In this document: positions 1-10,656 of the stretch, piece after piece
Position numbering within the stretch: position 1 is the stretch's first letter
How the letters are laid out: the number at the start of each line of letters is the position of its first letter
NCBI GenBank assembly: GCA_003117195.1
Contig: BDSI01000099.1
Coordinates: 332,479-396,478, forward strand
DNA length: 64,000 nucleotides
Direction of reading: 5' to 3'
DNA from: Eudorina sp. 2006-703-Eu-15
Taxonomy: Eukaryota; Chlorophyta; Chlorophyceae; Chlamydomonadales; Volvocaceae
Translations under genes and position numbers: made by a program
Notes under the pieces: model-generated
The model's input: the letters and a program-made list of their open reading frames with translations, nothing else
What the model was told of the DNA's origin: nothing
The model's database searches: none

Positions 1-331
1 GGTCGGCAGGCCGATGGGTCGGTGTGCCCGTTGGGTGGGTGGGCGGGTATTGAGTACGGTCAACGGGCGATCAATCAGCCACTCCGTGGACCTCCGTGGC
101 CCTTAGGATCGCTGCCGAACGGAAGCTGCGAAGTTGCGAAAGGAAATGCACCGCCAAGGTAATGTGACCGGGACCCGGGAGTGGGAAACGTCCGTCGAGG
201 GAGTGAGAGGGGGAGGCTGCCGACTGGGTCGCGAGCCGTGTGTCCGCGCGGCCGTTGCGCCTGTGGATGAGTGCCAACAGCGCTGCTGGGCCCCCCCCCC
301 GGCCCCCCGCTGCCCCCCGCCGCCCACCCAG

Positions 332-2581
332 GGCGACGAGCCAGTCGTGTGGCGCGGGCCCATGATCAACAACGCCTTCGACAAGATGCTGTTCGGCACC
401 GATTGGGGCCGGCTGGACGTGCTGGTGGTGGACATGCCGCCGGGTGGGTGCTGGTGGGTGGTGGTGGGTGGCACTGGGTGCGGAGGTGGAGGTGGGTGGC
501 ACTGGGTGCAACCCCCCCCTTCCGGGTTCCAAGCTTCCAACCCTGTGTCGGAAGAGCGGGCTTCGTCCCCGCCCCACCCCCGGCTTTCCTCGCCAATGCT
601 TGCTCAACGCGCCCTTGGTGCGTGTCACCACCCTGGGGGCCATTCCCCGACCCCCATTCCCAACAACCCAATCACTCGCAACTGGATACCTGGTCGTGCA
701 TCGACCTCTCACTCCCTTAGCTTTTCCTGCTTACCTCCCTTGACCCCTAGGCCCCCCTAGGCCCCTTCGACCCCACCCCGTCCCCTTGGCGCCCTCTGCC
801 CCGGGCCCCCTCGCGCCCCCCACTCCCCCGGTTCGTTTTCGGGTTTCGGGTTTCTTTCTTTTTTCAATTCAACCCCCACTTCCCCGGGCCCCCTCTGGGT
901 CCCCCTCCGCACCCAGGCACGGGCGACGCCCAGATCAACCTGGGTCAGCGCATCCCGCTGTCGGGGGCGGCCCTGGTGTCCACACCGCAGGACGTGGCGC
1001 TCATCGACGTGCGCAGGTAGGGCCGCAGCTGGCCGGGCCGGGAAGGTCGGGGGGCGGGGCGGGGCGGGGCGGGGCGGGGAGCGACGCAGCGGGTCGGCGA
1101 GGTGGGGTGAGGTGAGGTGAGGTGAGGTGAGGGAGGGATGAAAATGGCCAAAGAAAGCGCTGGACCTCGGGGCCCATTGAAGCACATTAAAGTCATGCGG
1201 TTGCGGTTGGCGCTCGCCAGGCTCTCGCCAAGTCCTCCCACCAGGGTCCTTACTCTAGAGGCAAGGCGGATGGCACGGGCCGGCGCCGCGGGATGCCCAC
1301 CTCACGTGCAGCCTGTGCCGTCTGCCGCACACCCCGATCCTCTCCCCCCCTTTCCGCGCTCCAGGGGCGCCCAGATGTTCCTCAAGCTGCGGGTGCCGCT
1401 GCTGGGCCTCATCGAGAACATGAGCCACCACACCTGCTCCCAGTGCGGCCGCGTGGAGCAGATCTTCGGAGCGGGCGGAGTGGAGCGGGCCGCCCAGGAC
1501 TACGGTCTGGAGGTGCTGGGCCAGGTGCGGGGTCGGGTCGGGTCGGGTGGGCCTCAGGGTGCCGCGGGGTGGTCGGGTGGCCTCAGGGTGCCGCGAGGTG
1601 GTCGGTGCGGCAGGGAGTCCTGACGGGGCTACGGGCTGCCGGGCTAGATGACCCACGGGTCGGCCGTTCTTGAAGCCACCTAAGCGGTCGGGCTGGACAA
1701 CCAGGGGCCCCAGGAGAGCACCGTACCCGGGGGGGTAGGGGGTAGGGGGGTAGGGGGGTAGGGGGGTAGGGGGGTAGGGGGGTAGGGGGGTAGGGGGGGT
1801 TAGGGGGGGAGGGGGGGAGGGGGGGAGGGGGTTAGGGGGGTAGGGGGGTAGGGGGGTGTAGGGGTGTAGGGGGGTAGGGGGGTAGGGGGTGTAGGGGGGT
1901 GTAGGGGGGTGTAGGGGGGTGTAGGGGGGGAGTGGGGTCGGGGGGGAGTCGGGGGGGAGTCGGGGGGGAGTCGGGGGGAGTCGGGGGGGAGTAGGGGGGG
2001 AGGGGGGGAGGGGGGCCACCCGGCGACCCATCGCCTCCTAAGAGCGACTGCCCTAGTCCCCGAGGTGGCAGGTGAGAACCGACGCCCCGCACCCGGTCCT
2101 CTCACCGGGTGCTGCTGCCGTACAAGCGCACATACCGTATCCGTCGTTCCGTCCGCAGTGCGTCTCCCAGCACGCAACCTTTCCCCCTCCATGCCTTGAG
2201 TGCACTGTGGTTTGCGGGCTTCCATGATGCATCGACGCATGTACGGTAGTTCCTCAGGGCCCCAGCGCGGGCGCCTAGGTGAGTGGTGACCCCCCGCGGC
2301 CTTCCCTGGCCCCCGGCCGCCGGCGCCCCCGCCCACCCGTGTGACCGGGCTCGTTCCGGGCCTGTCCTCCGTCGTTGCCCCTACCTCCACCCGCGCACCC
2401 GCGGCAGGTGCCCCTGCACATCGACATACAGGCCAAATCGGACGCGGGCACACCCGTGGTGGCGAGCGCGCCCTCGTCCAACCTGGCGGCGGCCTACACG
2501 GGCATCGCGGAGCGGATACACGCCAAGCTGCAGCAGTTGGCGGCCAGGCAGCCGGCGGCGCCCAAGATCTCCGTGGAGTAG
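332..2581 (+). CDS. NUBPL: NUBPL/IND1-like mitochondrial Fe-S P-loop ATPase, 3' part
   Basis: This Mrp/NBP35-family ATPase is expected to deliver Fe-S clusters to respiratory complex I in mitochondria. Predicted exons are 332-443, 917-1016, 1365-1524 and 2408-2581; the phases agree and give 181 residues to a TAG stop. Visible family blocks are PVVWRGPM, the Asp-containing [14 protein letters not shown] segment (split by the first intron), [10 protein letters not shown], and GLIENMS followed by the cluster-binding Cys-x2-Cys (CSQC). The ending GQVPLHIDI...SDAGTPVV is typical of NUBPL/IND1 rather than of HCF101. The Walker A lysine region and the targeting peptide must lie in exons left of the window, so the entry is partial. 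The first exon seen follows a long C-rich tract ending in AG. The last intron carries a G-run array. HCF101 or a cytosolic NBP35 is less likely from the C-terminal wording. Confidence 0.85.
1729..2015 (+). repeat. G-run tandem array (TA)GGGGGG inside an intron
   Basis: About 290 bases consist almost only of runs of five to eight G separated by TA, TGTA, GA or TC. The array lies in the last intron (1525-2407) of the NUBPL-like gene on its coding strand, so the pre-mRNA would carry dozens of adjacent G-runs able to form G-quadruplexes. It is not the TTTTAGGG telomere repeat known from Chlamydomonas. Confidence 0.9.
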
Positions 2582-4790
2582 GTCATCCTCAAGGGAGGAT
2601 GACGGCAGCGGGGGGCTCGTCCGGGCGATGGCTCCCTGCGCATGCGTGGGTGGGCAGCTCACGGAGGCTGCCGGAGCTGGAGGAAACCGGTGCATAGGCG
2701 GAAAGCTTAAGGGGGGCCTAGGTCGACGATGAGTAGCGGCCAAATCAGGCGGCTGTGGGATCAGGCGGCTGTGGGATCAGGCGGCTAGAGGAGTGGGGAG
2801 CGGGGGCTGCGAAGGGCCCGGGCCCGCGAGTCGCTGTCAGTGCGGCAACGCCGACACCGCTCGACGCGAACAACCAATGTGGTGCGAGAGTGAATGAATG
2901 AATGAACACGGTCAATGAATTAATGAATTATTTAAAATTCAGCGGCCCCGAAATGGGGGATCATCGGGCCCTACCTACCTACCCGGAGCTAGACCCCGCT
3001 AGACCCCACCCAAGGTGCGGGGTCTGCTCGAGTCGGGGTGCGCAGCCGCCATCGAGGGTGGGCCGCTGGCCTTAACAAGCGGGACCGCCAGGACCCCGGG
3101 GTGCCTCTGCGTCCCGCCACTCAGACTGCGGCCTGGTTCTCCTGGAGATCAGCCTAACATCGCCCTTCATTCTTTGGCGGTGCAGTGGTGCGCACCATTG
3201 GCGCGTGCGCCGAGATCAAGGGGAGTCCTTGAGACTGTTGGAGGACGGCTGCGACTAGTGAGGGGTTGAAAACGGGTCAAGTCGGGCCGCGGAAACTTCG
3301 GGCAATTAGTTTGAAGCACATCTGGCCGAAGCCTGGCCACGACCAACGCCGAGGCTCAGCTATGACGCGTGGAGGCTGCTCGTTCGCAACAACAGGCGCG
3401 ACGAGGGTACATGACGGGATTATCCTGAAACCTGGACCGGCCTGCTCAGCGCAGGCAGATCACCGCCAGCAGCACAGGCAGGCGGGGCGCGACGTGGGGG
3501 GCTGCGGCCGTTGGCGGGCCGTTTGGCATTGTGGTTGTGCGGAGCTGCGGACAGTGCGCGGCTGTGGCTGTAGCCGTTCACAGCACTGCCGAGGAGAGGT
3601 GCTGGCGTCGAAGCGGCGTGCAGGTTGTGCCGTGCGGGGGGGAAGGCACTCTCGCGCACACACAGCCTTGGCCTACGGTTCCCTTCCACGAGGGATGCAG
3701 CCACCATGCCACCTACCGCATCCATGGGAGCGATGCCGTGTGACGGGCGTTTGCATGAATGCGCGCCACACAACCGGTGGTTGCTGGAAGCGTGGCCGTT
3801 CAGAAAACCGTCCAACCGTCAGACAGGTCCGCGGAGGTCCCATCGGTACTGAACGTGCGAGTTCGGACAGGTCCAGAGTCACTGTCGCTGACGTCAACAC
3901 ACACACAGAGCACAAAGTACGAACGCTCGCATCTGGGCCCGGGTGCACTACTTCGTTTCCTCCACGCGCACTGATCGCGCCTCCAGCAGCACCCTCAGCG
4001 CCCGTTCAGCCCCGTTCATCATACGGCACGCCTAACCTGCCAGGCGTGCGGATGTGGAGCAAACCCAGATCGGGAGACATCGTCGGGTTGCCCAATCTGC
4101 CGCGCCCCACAACAAGTGGCTTGCAGCACAACTGTGGATGTCCCCGCCTCCGTTTCGCCCCACACGGGATAACCGCCAACCGCTATCTACCAACCAGCTC
4201 ATGAGATCGCCATCCAGCACCATCCGACAGCAATAAACCACCACCAGGAGGGCATCCGACCGATGGAAGGCTCCGCTAGCGGTTGCTGTGATCGTCGTCC
4301 GGCATCCACCGCTGCCTCCGCAGCCGCGAAACGGCCCCGCACCACCGCCTCTTCCTAAGGGCGCGCTTTGCGGGACGATACCGGACGATACCGGGAGCCG
4401 CCGCCGCTGTCCGTCTCGCGCACGCGGGCCGGGGGCGTCGCAGCTGCACCGCGCGCCGCAACTCCACCACCAGGTGTCTTAGTCCACAGGAGTCCAGCGC
4501 CGGACGACCGCGCTGCGGAGAGCCAGCGGCCCTCGAGGTTATGAAGAAAAACATAACCCAGGAACCCTAATTCCAGTCCTCGTAACACACCCAACGTTCG
4601 TTGCCTGCGCCGACCCACCCCTCCGCTAGCTCCCACGCCGCTTGCTCGGCCTGTGCCAGACACCCTACCCCACCTCCCAGAAGCTCCGCTGCCGGCACCT
4701 CCGCTGCCGCTCCCGAATCAACCCCGAAAAACTGGGAAAGCCCAGACCCAACCCGGGCACACACGGCCGCTCCCACACAGGCACATCACG
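2582..4790. other. Convergent intergenic region, no gene recognised
   Basis: This stretch lies between the stop of the NUBPL-like gene and the stop of ISY1, so it should hold both 3' UTRs. It contains a 16-base tandem repeat (atcaggcggctgtggg) at 2744-2788, a GAAT-type short repeat near 2891-2930, and an imperfect inverted repeat near 4026-4050. Long open frames occur, the longest at 3266-4204 on the plus strand, but their composition is Arg/Cys/His-rich and resembles no family I know. I see no supported gene. Confidence 0.6.
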
Positions 4791-6586
4791 CTATTTCTTG
4801 TTGAGCAGCGACTTGGCCTGCGCCTGCTGCTGCAGCAGCGCCTCACTGGTGTACTTGGCCAGCAGGTCGTTTCGCTTCATCTCCAGGATCTTGGCCTCGA
4901 TGGCCTGCTGGTCGGGCAGCGGCACGTAGGCGATGAAGCGGCTGCCCTCGTCGGACTCACCCGCGCCGCCGCCGCCGGCTCCCCCGGCCTTGCCGCCGCC
5001 GCCCCGCGATGCGACGGACGACAGCGCCTGCTGCCGCTCCACCTCCCGCTCCTCCCAGTCGAGGACGGCCTGTGGGGGTGTTGGCGCACATGAGGTGGGT
5101 GGGGTGGGGTGGGGGGTGAGCGGGAGGCTTCAGCCGCGACCCGCCCTGGTGGGATCCGCGTCTTGGCCTACCTACTCAGACCGGGTGGCGGAGCGCAACA
5201 CATGAATATCAACTGGCCGGGGCGTTCGTTATTCCGTGGTGCCACGAATTGTGGACGTGCTCCCCCCTAGGGGTCCCGCAAAGCGACAGAAGGCAATGCG
5301 TTCTTGGGCTCCATGCCTCGTGCGTCTGCATTTCGCCTGTGGAGAACCTCCTTCCGATCAAACCCCTGCGTCCCCGAACTGCAGCGCTCCCCCTCATCCC
5401 TGGCCCCTCTTGGACCCTTCAACCTCGCGCCCTAGCCAGGTACCCAGCCCCCAACCGCCAACCCCACCTGCATGCGCACGATCTTCTCCGCCTCCTCCTC
5501 CACCCGCACCAGCACCCCGTCCTCCTCGTCCCTGAAGCCGTAGTAGTCGGGGTCGATGGCGCGGTACATCTGGTGCCGCGACCGCCGCGCCACCTTGACG
5601 GGCTCCGCCTCGAAGAGCTCCTTCACGCCGGGCAGCTTCTTGGCGGCGCCAAAGTACGTGTAGCCGCGGCCCTTGCCTGCGGGGGATCACCCGTGGCCCA
5701 GTTGAGGAGGGCCGCGCAGGTGGGTCGCGCCAGTGTACTCGTGGTTCAGCGGAGGAGGGCCGCACAGGCGGGTCGGGCACAGATGCACACGTCATCCAGG
5801 TAGGGGACATCCGTGCGGCCCAGGGACGCCTGCTCAGCCCCATTCCCTCAGTCCCCGGTGGGGTACACCCCGCCACGCGCCCCGCACCTGTGAGCTCTGC
5901 AACCTCCTTCCCCTTGCTGTCCGTGACCTTCCCGGACGCCCGCGAGTAGTCCGGGCCGCCCAGCTCCTTGATGCGGCGCTCCCAGTGCCCCTTCTCCCGG
6001 ATGAGCTTGTTGATCTCATCGTTGAGGTCTCGGATCCTGGTGTGATTCCGCCCCACGACCATGTTGAGGTTAGCGGTGTTATGGGCTGTCGGTCAATGTA
6101 CCCGGCCCCGAGTGTATCCGAGTGTGTGGTACGCCTTGGAGCCCCAGGCGGCTCAGCAGGAGCATGAAGTCACCATGTTCAAAGAGGGCCGCCTGCTGCT
6201 GGGTACGGCATACCCCCAGCTGCCAGGAGCTCATTGCCCTCAGAACCATGAGGCAATCAGAGACTCGTGCTACGGGTTCCTCAAAGCTCGTTACGTCTAC
6301 GAGAGGCGTCATTCTGGTGTCGGGACATGCCTGGTGCGGGGCCCGGGTACCCGCACCCAAACGTGCCGTTCGCTCACCGATGTTCTCCCAGTCCCTCATT
6401 TTGGATCTCCATGACCTTCTTGCCGATCTCCCGGATGATCTGAGAGCGCCATTTATCCGCCTCCACCAGGTCGCGACACTCGGAGGCGAGGTACGGACGT
6501 TTTTGTTTGGGACCACGTTTCTCCTCTAGCTTCCCCGCTAGATAGCGGTTCAGCATAGATTGCGCCTTCTCCTCATTACGTGCCAT
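4791..6586 (-). CDS. ISY1: ISY1-type pre-mRNA splicing factor
   Basis: ISY1 is a small component of the Prp19-associated (NTC) part of the spliceosome and acts in the nucleus at the catalytic steps. Four exons join in phase: 6378-6586, 6036-5888, 5676-5468 and 5069-4791, giving 281 residues, close to the usual family length. The start MARNEEKAQSMLNR is the conserved ISY1 N-terminus, followed by RPYLASECRDL, EIQNEGLGEHRIRDLNDEIN, the HWERRIKELGGPDY block, GYTYFGAAKKLPGV and a C-terminal VPLPDQQAIEAKILE helix. Exon 4 carries a Gly/Ala-rich linker of low complexity before the last helix. The gene is divergent from the BCL7-like gene, 476 bases apart, so the two may share a promoter. No truncation is apparent. 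Confidence 0.93.
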
Positions 6587-7062
6587 GGCTGCCCAGTCGA
6601 GCTGAGCGCAGCGGAAGAGGTCACTGGCGGTGAACTAGCGAGAGCGACGGGGCCCTCAAGCCCCGCGCTTCTAGCCCAACAGATCTGTAAGGACGGTCAC
6701 GAGATATTGGCAATAATGTGCGGCGCAAGTCGTATGTGTAGACTAACTCGGCGCAAAGTTAATGTTGAAGGTTACAACTATGGCAGATATAACGAGGAGT
6801 TCACCGTATGTTAAGGTTACTTTGCGTAGACAACATCACTTCTTGCACTGTGACCGTGCACTGTGACTGTCAAACTGGGCTTGTACGGCAAGTGTTTGTT
6901 TTGTGTTCTTGTTCACGCGACACGACATAATCGATTGTTTGTTTTCACATCTCTGAACACATACGAAGATTATCGCAAAATATTGCTTGCGTCGCTTACT
7001 CCTAACTTTGCACAACGCCATACAGGAGTCTTCAAGCGTGTTCATAGAACCAGAAGTTTTCC
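6587..7062. promoter_or_regulatory. Shared divergent promoter region, ISY1 / BCL7-like
   Basis: These 476 bases separate two start codons on opposite strands. Base composition drops to AT-rich DNA at about 6700-7060, unlike the GC-rich flanks, which fits a promoter with both 5' UTRs. No individual transcription-factor site is claimed. Confidence 0.5.
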
Positions 7063-8349
7063 ATGGCAACCAGGGCAAGTTTGGCTAGGAATACAGCACC
7101 TAAGGAGGTCTACGAGGGCCGTGTGCATAAGTGGGAACGGCGATGGCTTGTTCACAAGAAGGGCACAATCAAGACCGAAGCAATGCTCGAGCTATTGCGA
7201 TGGATTGTTACAGGTGAGAACTTTTCAGGGCATTGGGGAGGTAATGGGAAGAATACACAACCGGCAACTGACGTGTTTCGGAGGCCAACACCTTGCCCTT
7301 CCGCTCTCCGTTCCAATGCAGATGAACGTTGCCCGGATCTAACAGGTCCACGCCATCCGCACATCAAGCCGGTAAACTACCATGCAGAGCTACTTGACCC
7401 CTCGACCGCGGAGTGGACGGCTGCCTTGCATTCCCGCACTGCAGGTGAAGCGGCCCATCATCAAGCAGCCATCAAAGAAGACCGCAGAGCAGGCCGGCGA
7501 GGATGCTGGCGGTCCACGGAGTGGGGCAGATGAGCAACAGGCCGCGCCACAACCCCCAGCCCAGCAGGCCGCGGAGACGGCCGCAGCGGAGCAGTCGTTG
7601 GCGGAGCGACCGGCTGGGACGTCACAGGGACCAGCCACGACATCCGGGGAGCGGGTTTCGGAACCCGCTGACGGCCAGGCGGTCGCCCAGGAGTTGCTGC
7701 AGCAGCCGCTGCAGGTGAGACACATGAGAACAGGAGACCCTGGATGCACTGAGCAGCAACTGGGCTTCGTTTGTGAAGCGGCCAGCTGCTAGGATCGAGC
7801 TGCTGTGGCTTTGCCGAACCCCCTCTTACGTAAACACAGCGCGGTCAATATCCCGCTTACCGTTCGATTGCGCAACACCCGGGTTGAACCTACATGCCCT
7901 TCAGTCATCGGCCGGAGATCTGGGTAGAATGCCTTGATTTGTGATCCAGCTGATCCTGCATTGCCGCACAGGGCGATGTCATAATCGAGGAGCTGGCCGT
8001 TTCGAACGGCGACGCGCGGGCTCACGGCGATGCCCTACACGATGCGGACGAGGGCGCGCCACCACAGCCGCAGGAAACCGGAAGCGGCGGCGCCGCAGCT
8101 GCCCAGGGCAGCACGCAGCTGCCGGATGCTGAGGCCGGCGGACAAGGGGGTGCCCCGCACACGGTAGCAGCGTTAGCGGATGGGGAAGCAGGGGCCGCTG
8201 CGGAGGGCCCGGCGATGGCCGCGGAGGGCCCGGCGATGGCCGCGGAGGGCCCGGCGATGGCCGCGGAGGGCCCGGCGCACGAGGCCGGGGGGGAACAGGC
8301 ACTGGGAGCACAGGACGTTGAAATGGAGGAATCGGGAGTGGCATCATAG
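7063..8349 (+). CDS. Small protein with BCL7-like N-terminus
   Basis: Four exons join in phase: 7063-7213, 7346-7371, 7445-7714 and 7972-8349, giving 274 residues. The N-terminal 50 residues contain VHKWERRW followed about 20 residues later by LLRW. This resembles the conserved KWEKKW...KWVPV pattern of the BCL7 domain, whose members are small accessory subunits of SWI/SNF chromatin remodellers. The rest is Ala/Gln/Glu/Pro-rich and probably disordered, with a basic patch (VKRPIIKQPSKK) and three to four copies of a seven-residue EGPAMAA repeat encoded by 21-base units at 8200-8277. The second exon is only 26 bases. The BCL7 call rests on a short motif and is tentative; the gene model itself is firmer because all phases match. 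Confidence 0.5.
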
Positions 8350-8557
8350 CTACGGTTCTCCCGGCGGCAGCGGCAGGATGTTTCGGGGTGTGTACCTGGG
8401 CTGAGGCGAGGACGGGCCCAGCAGCCTGCAAACTGAGTGCAAATGTAGACATCTAATCCGCAGGAATAAGACGGAGTGGAGTCAATGGTACGGACGGCAC
8501 ACGCAAAGGAGTTCACGATCCCACCGCACCGCTTTCACCGGACCGTTGTTTATGCGC

Positions 8558-8590
8558 GGTGCACGGCTTGCACCCCGCAAGCCGTGCACC
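8558..8590. repeat. Perfect 14-bp hairpin
   Basis: The arms ggtgcacggcttgc (8558-8571) and gcaagccgtgcacc (8577-8590) are exact reverse complements around a five-base loop, acccc. Its role is unknown. It sits about 210 bases after the BCL7-like stop codon. Confidence 0.9.
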
Positions 8591-8734
8591 CCGGTTCCCT
8601 CTCCACCATGTAACTCGGCGGGTCTGGCGCGGTTTCCAGGAGAGGCAATCAAGGCACGCTGGTAACCCGGTGTGTTAGGCGGTATGGCTGCATGGTCCCC
8701 CCCCCGCGGGTGATAGAGGATGGGTGCGCAGTCC

Positions 8735-8834
8735 TCGGTAGGGGTCGATGAGACGAGGCGCCTACGAGATATCTGGGCCCGTTGGAGCACCCGGTCGGGA
8801 CACGGGTCCACCTTGTAGCGGTTACATTACAGTG
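8735..8834 (-). repeat. Dispersed repeat copy 1 (see 33712-33813)
   Basis: Read on the minus strand, this stretch matches 33712-33813 read on the plus strand. Shared blocks include aatgtaaccg, acaaggtggacccgt, tcccgaccgggtg, ctcgtaggcgcctc and catc[ag]acccctacc. By eye most positions agree, with scattered mismatches. The two copies lie in unrelated contexts in opposite orientation, so they look like remnants of a transposable element. No terminal inverted repeats or target-site duplications were identified. Confidence 0.75.
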
Positions 8835-9460
8835 CACACGATCACTGAGACACTGACCGCCTAGGCCCTGAGCAACCCGGGTGCTAAGGATCCTGGTTGA
8901 GCCTTTAGTGCCGTTGCCCTCGATAGCTTGGCTGGCCAAGGCTTGCCCGTTGCACAGCGAGGAATGTGTAAGCGCCTCCGCCGTCGAGAGCAGCTTCGTA
9001 TTGTCTTGGATGCGATGCATTTCCCGGTAGTTGGCGAGTTATGCAGACGAGGCAAACGTGTGACTACTTGTCGGCGACATGTGAAGAGGGCGGGCCATCT
9101 AGCTGCGCACTTTTGCACCACCGTGCACAGGTGCGCTTGACCTTCCATACGTTTCCAAAACGGCCCAGATTGACACGCAACCGCATACCTTCGAACATGT
9201 ATAATTTAATCACTTTATCATAAAATTGTAACGATTCGCGTATGGGTTCGGGTAATGATGAGCAAGCATCGGTAACCATCAAGTCGTTCCCGCCGTCGTG
9301 ACGTTTGTCCTGCGTTGCTTTATCTGGGGCCTTCCAGCTAAATCCTTTTGCATAATTCAAAAGGACTTATTGCATCGTTGTGCTCTTATTCTTTGGTGCG
9401 TTTCTCAAGTTTGGTCTTCAACTTGCAAGATCAACGTCGTGAACTTGTCAGTTGCCAAAG

Positions 9461-9856
9461 ATGAGCTGGGATGCGTACATTACCAGCAACCTGATGGCAC
9501 CAGTGGATAGTCAAGGTTCAACGCTGACCAGCGCTGCCATTTTGGGGTTGGATGGCGGTGGTGTCTGGGCGCAAAGCGCTGGCTTCCCCGAGTTCTTGCC
9601 AGAGGAATTCGAGAAGATTCTCGCGGCGATGACAGACAACAGCATTACGTCCGTGTTCGTGGCCGGTGCCAAGTATATGAAGGTGTCAAGCGATGAGACC
9701 GTGTTGCGTTGCCGCAAAGACAAGACCGGCTTCATTGCCCGTAAGACGACAACCGCGGTGGTCGTTGGCTTCTATGAGGACCCGCCCGTCAGCGGCCAGG
9801 TCTGCAACCGGGTGGTCGAGGCGCTGGGCGACTACCTGGAGAACCAGGGCTACTGA
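9461..9856 (+). CDS. PRF1: Profilin
   Basis: Profilin binds actin monomers and poly-proline stretches and steers actin assembly in the cytosol. The single open frame gives 131 residues, the normal profilin size. It begins MSWDAYITSNLM, the conserved N-terminal helix with the Trp and Tyr that bind poly-proline. Further blocks are AAILGLDGGGVWAQS and the C-terminal helix VCNRVVEALGDYLENQGY. The ATG at 9461 is chosen because the family starts at MSW. Unlike every other gene here it has no intron in the coding region. A TGTAA motif at 10352-10356 is a possible poly(A) signal, although it lies about 500 bases after the stop. Confidence 0.95.
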   Translation: MSWDAYITSNLMAPVDSQGSTLTSAAILGLDGGGVWAQSAGFPEFLPEEFEKILAAMTDNSITSVFVAGAKYMKVSSDETVLRCRKDKTGFIARKTTTAVVVGFYEDPPVSGQVCNRVVEALGDYLENQGY

Positions 9857-10656
9857 GCGAGCTTGGGCCTGAGTGGGCCCGCCGAAGGGACGCAGCAATA
9901 GTTCGCGCTCCACGGCGTAATGCGGTGTGATGATGATCAAGTTGAAGACGTGTGCAGGCAGGGAGATGTTCGTCGCGCAGGGGTGCAAGCTGGGTGTGCC
10001 CGTGCTGAGTTCAGGAAAGTCAGAGTACGTATGTGTTGAAGACACTCAGGGAGTACTAGCTTGCCCTTTTTTCTTATCTGCGGAATGTATGGTCGGCTGC
10101 CCACCAGCTGGATACGACCGCCCAAGGCTGGACACGTTATGGGATGCGGATGCTGGGCAGAGAGTATGCAGAGGGATAGGCTGGAGTTCCAATGGAGGTC
10201 TCCAGCGAATGCGAAGTAAATACCTGAGAGTATAGTGACCTAATAGGTCTGGGTTGTCGCCCCGACACCCGTTGTGTGATGTATTGAAGGTGTGGTACAG
10301 ACCCACGGGCCTTCTTCGGCATGCATGGAGAACAGACAACTGCGGATGCCATGTAAGGTAGTGTATGCTATTTCCTTTTCGCTTGTCATCTTTTATTCCG
10401 CGGCTTCGCTACGCAGGCTCACAGCCTGTGAGCCTGAGTCAGTACATCACAGCTCGCAGCTGATCATATTTACGGCCATTTATAGCCAGAGATAAAGAGC
10501 ATCTTGTATGAAGTTTGCGCGGGTTCGGTGGCTATATTCCTGTTGACGTACGATGCATTCGAAGTTCTTCAGCTAACGCTAACTTAGTCTTTTGCATTTT
10601 ACTTGTATTTATTTGCATATGATCTGAAACCCAATATTAGAAATACCGTCATCAAA
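9857..10656. other. Profilin 3' region and RSP2 upstream region
   Basis: The stretch holds the profilin 3' UTR and the RSP2 promoter and 5' UTR. It includes TGTAA at 10352-10356 and a perfect 10-bp inverted repeat with a 3-base loop at 10414-10436 (caggctcaca / tgtgagcctg). DNA from about 10480 to 10656 is AT-rich. No coding gene is recognised. Confidence 0.5.

Larger units (their letters stand above)
8350..9460. other. Intergenic region between BCL7-like gene and profilin
   Basis: It holds the 3' UTR of the BCL7-like gene and the 5' region of profilin. Two TGTAA motifs (8967-8971 and 9227-9231) are candidate poly(A) signals for the upstream gene. A perfect hairpin and a dispersed repeat copy are listed separately. 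The last 250 bases are AT-rich, as expected for a promoter. No coding gene is recognised. Confidence 0.5.

Noticed and set aside
1729..2015. Possible interstitial telomere.
   Set aside because: The unit is (TA)G5-7, not the TTTTAGGG repeat of Chlamydomonas telomeres.
3266..4204. 312-codon open frame on the plus strand.
   Set aside because: Its Arg/Cys/His-rich composition with no known domain is typical of chance frames in GC-rich DNA; it lies in the expected 3' UTR region.
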